A stretch of 5,866 nt of DNA from Ktedonobacterales bacterium. GTDB taxonomy: Bacteria > Chloroflexota > Ktedonobacteria > Ktedonobacterales > JADMIN01. The notes beneath the pieces are model-generated. The model saw only the letters and a program-made list of their open reading frames with translations. It searched no databases and was not told the DNA's origin. Position numbers and translations under genes: made by a program. The DNA is taken from positions 1 through 5,866 of the forward strand of contig JAICVT010000288.1 in the NCBI GenBank assembly GCA_025935235.1. Direction: 5' to 3'. Positions 4,261-5,866 of the stretch are shown here, one piece after another (the first letter of the stretch is position 1; the number at the start of each line of letters is the position of its first letter).

Positions 4261-4431
4261 CGAGCGGTCGACCCTGATTTCCCAGATGACCTCGCCCACC
4301 GCATCGGAGTTGGTCTGCACGCGGGCGAGCAGCCGATCCAGGCGCCGTCCCGCCGCCTGGATCGCCATCTCCATCTGGCTCACCTCTGCGTCCGGCGCTA
4401 GCTCGACCACGACGGTTACCCCACACCGCAT
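4261..4431 (-). pseudogene. N-terminal fragment of a second transposase-like protein (perhaps ISKra4-type)
   Basis: An ATG at 4429-4431 is preceded by AGGAGGG (4438-4444) at a 6-base spacing, an excellent ribosome site. The first 57 codons look like protein: Val-Thr-Val-Val-Val-Glu-Leu-Ala-Pro near the start, Met-Glu-Met-Ala-Ile-Gln-Ala-Ala-Gly-Arg after about residue 18, then Leu-Leu-Ala-Arg-Val-Gln. A start of this kind, a beta-strand then an amphipathic helix ending in Ala-Gly-Arg, resembles ISKra4-type transposases as I remember them; that family name is tentative. After about residue 57 the frame turns into Arg/Gly/Pro-rich nonsense and crosses the IS5-like relic out of frame. The fragment therefore appears to be cut by deletion next to a different transposase end. 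An intact small unknown protein is the alternative. Confidence 0.45.
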
Positions 4432-4651
4432 CCGAGACCCTCCTGCGGGGACCGAGAGGTTCATGTCACCACAGCAGTAGCCTTCTTGCTTTTGCTCAAC
4501 CCCCGGTTGTTGATAGAACCCTGCGCTGCCTGACCGCCTCCCGCGAGCGCTCAGCGATTCTACCCGCTTTTCGGGCCGAGTGGCGCCCAGAGCAATACCT
4601 TCGGCTGGCTGATTCGTTAAAGACAAAAGAGGGTACCGCTGTACATGCGCG

Positions 4652-4680
4652 TTGACAGCCTGATTGGTCAATGGTACACT
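4652..4680 (+). promoter_or_regulatory. Strong sigma70-like promoter of the Ig-domain surface protein
   Basis: TTGACA (4652-4657, full consensus) and TACACT (4675-4680, four of six) are separated by exactly 17 bases. An A/T-richer stretch (about 4611-4630) lies above the -35, and CTGTACA at 4639-4645 could be a regulator site. Transcription would start near 4687, about 160 bases ahead of the ATG of the surface protein gene. Confidence 0.7.
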
Positions 4681-4686
4681 CGCGTG

Positions 4687-4847
4687 GTATTTTCCCGATC
4701 TCATCTCTTCCGCTCGCCTGGTTCCAAGATGCGCGCGGCGACCGGGCGGCGTATCGTCAGGACAAACCTCGTGCGCCCGCACGCGAGGGCCACCGGGGAC
4801 CAGTCAGGCGATACTACGGCATAAGTAATGAGGAGGCGCCGCACTTC
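4687..4847 (+). other. Long 5' leader of the surface protein gene
   Basis: About 160 bases separate the predicted transcription start from the ATG. The frame of the gene stays open through the whole leader but contains no ATG, GTG or TTG, so the protein does not begin earlier. AGGAGG at 4831-4836 is the ribosome site. An ATG at 4828-4830 in another frame overlaps it and opens a short arginine-rich frame of no evident meaning. No known riboswitch shape was recognised. Confidence 0.4.
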
Positions 4848-5866
4848 ATGCGCACAATCAACACGAGGGACGATCTGAGACACTCGTCGGCGACTGGCTG
4901 GCGGCGCGAGTACAAGCGCCCGCTGGCTGTGATCGCGCTCATCGCGCCGCTAGTGTTGCTGCTGGCGCTGATCGCCACTCCTGGGGCGGCGCAGGCGAGT
5001 GGTCGTGGGCATGGCATCACCGTGTCGCCCGACAACGGCCCCGCGGGAACGCATGTCACCGTGACGGGCAGCGGGTTCACCGGCGGCGCCAGCATCACCG
5101 TTGGCTATAGCAGCGGCGACTGCTCCAGCGGTGTCACCGTCATCTCCGGCGCGACCGGAACAGCCGATGGCAGTGGCGCCGCCAATATCGCGTTCCAGTG
5201 GCCATCCACGCAGCCGGGCGATTACCATGTCTGCCTGACGACCGGCGGGGCGACCTTCCCCTCCGATAACGTCTTCCACGCGACCTCGGCCAACGCGCCT
5301 TCGATCACGGTGACGAGTCCGGTGGCAGCAGGCGCGCAGGTGACGGTGACGGGCAAAGACTTCACGCTGAACGGCTCGCAGACGGTCGAAGTGCTCTATG
5401 GGCCGCAGGGCAGCAATGGCTGCGCGACCAGCGTGGGCACCTCCTCGATCACCAACGGCGGGTTCACCGTCAACTTCAATGCCCCGTTCGTGACGCAGTC
5501 CACCCAGTATGTCGTGACGGCGGTCGTGCCGCAGGGGAGCTGCTCCTCTACACCGACGCTCTCGGCGCAGGCCAACCTGACGGTGACAGGCGCCACGCCA
5601 ACCGCGACCGCCTCGACCGGGACCACCACTGGCACAGGCAGCAACACTGGCACGGGCGGCAGCTCCGGCACGACGGGCCTGGTCTGGCCGCCGACGTGGC
5701 CACCATCGGGCGCATGGACGGTCGTCTACTGCCTGGTCGGTCTGCTGCTCTTGCTGCTGCTGCTGCTCCTGCTGCTGCTCTTCGCGCGCAACCGCCGCAA
5801 GGAGGAGCCGGTCACCATCCAGGAGCGCGACACGGTGACAGCGGCGGGTACCGGCAATGGGCAGCC
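4848..5866 (+). CDS. Secreted membrane-anchored protein with two IPT/TIG-like Ig domains (3' end outside window)
   Basis: At least 339 codons are visible. Layout: a basic N-terminus (1-24); a hydrophobic signal core (26-43) and Ala48-Gln-Ala50 cleavage site; a first Ig-like domain (about 56-148) opening Ile-Thr-Val-Ser-Pro-Asp-Asn-Gly-Pro-Ala-Gly and Val-Thr-Val-Thr-Gly-Ser-Gly-Phe, the hallmark of IPT/TIG domains; a second (about 151-247) with Val-Thr-Val-Thr-Gly-Lys-Asp-Phe; a Thr/Gly/Ser linker (249-277); a Trp/Pro patch (280-290); and a membrane helix (291-312) with 13 consecutive Leu, then Arg-Asn-Arg-Arg-Lys-Glu-Glu and a cytoplasmic tail cut by the window edge. Each Ig domain has one Cys pair (92/129 and 192/232) able to form a disulphide. 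The ATG at 4848 has AGGAGG 11 bases upstream, slightly far. Likely an extracellular adhesion or cell-surface protein; the ligand is unknown. The tail beyond the edge may hold a further domain. Confidence 0.85.
   Translation, partial: MRTINTRDDLRHSSATGWRREYKRPLAVIALIAPLVLLLALIATPGAAQASGRGHGITVSPDNGPAGTHVTVTGSGFTGGASITVGYSSGDCSSGVTVISGATGTADGSGAANIAFQWPSTQPGDYHVCLTTGGATFPSDNVFHATSANAPSITVTSPVAAGAQVTVTGKDFTLNGSQTVEVLYGPQGSNGCATSVGTSSITNGGFTVNFNAPFVTQSTQYVVTAVVPQGSCSSTPTLSAQANLTVTGATPTATASTGTTTGTGSNTGTGGSSGTTGLVWPPTWPPSGAWTVVYCLVGLLLLLLLLLLLLLFARNRRKEEPVTIQERDTVTAAGTGNGQ
5742..5780 (+). repeat. CTG-rich tract coding for 13 leucines
   Basis: Thirteen Leu codons in a row, ten CTG or variants of it broken by CTC and TTG, encode the core of the membrane helix. 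Short trinucleotide runs of this kind are open to slippage, which would change the helix length without breaking the frame. Confidence 0.6.

Noticed and set aside
4025..4440. GGGTCT at 4025-4030 and AGACCC at 4435-4440 as terminal inverted repeats of a transposon
   Set aside because: Only six bases match and no target duplication flanks them; a match this short is expected by chance.
3997..4782. 261-codon minus-strand frame as one intact protein
   Set aside because: Only about 57 codons after the internal ATG at 4431 look like protein. The upstream part has no ribosome site at its start, and the downstream part reads the IS5-like relic out of frame.
4729..4824. 31-codon upstream ORF in the leader of the surface protein
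   Set aside because: No ribosome site precedes it and the composition is Arg/Thr-rich without pattern.
1..5866. CRISPR arrays, tRNA or rRNA genes
   Set aside because: No regularly spaced repeats with unique spacers, no cloverleaf and no rRNA-like conserved stretches were seen.

Overview
The window is GC-rich DNA from a bacterium. The best guess is Chloroflexota, class Ktedonobacteria. This rests on the style of its proteins: an IPT/TIG-type surface protein with a Thr/Gly/Ser linker, a free-standing helical-repeat protein, a very small XRE regulator, and relics of insertion sequences. No rRNA or other marker gene is present, so the placement is an inference.

Left part (1-1823, minus strand). 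A small XRE-type DNA-binding protein (1478-1756) has its own sigma70-like promoter (1795-1823). It is followed on the same strand by a protein with two membrane helices (767-1315), probably co-transcribed. About 650 bases with no supportable gene come next, then the first 38 codons of a lipoprotein (1-115) that runs off the left edge.

Divergent control region (about 1790-2326). Between the XRE gene and the first plus-strand gene there is a dense set of operator-like elements: a phased 10-bp tandem array, a cluster of TGTAC half-sites, a GGTGA/TCACC palindrome and a leader hairpin. A strong ribosome binding site follows, opening a reading frame that stops after three codons. The same stretch ends in a possible 34-residue ORF.

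Centre (2327-4025, plus strand). A 68-residue protein has a signal peptide and a Cys-containing tail. A perfect 15-bp hairpin follows, overlapped by a candidate promoter, and then a 399-residue TPR-like helical protein. A short secreted peptide precursor beside a TPR protein without an enzyme domain, with an XRE regulator transcribed divergently, recalls peptide signalling of the Rap-Phr/RRNPP kind. This is a hypothesis from layout, not a demonstrated homology.

Right part (4053-5866). Decayed transposase pieces lie on the minus strand: the C-terminal end of an IS5-like enzyme with a frameshift, and the N-terminal end of what looks like a different transposase. The 220 bases from 4432 to 4651 hold no gene I can support. 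A strong promoter (TTGACA-17-TACACT) then drives a secreted, membrane-anchored protein with two Ig-like domains, open at the right edge.
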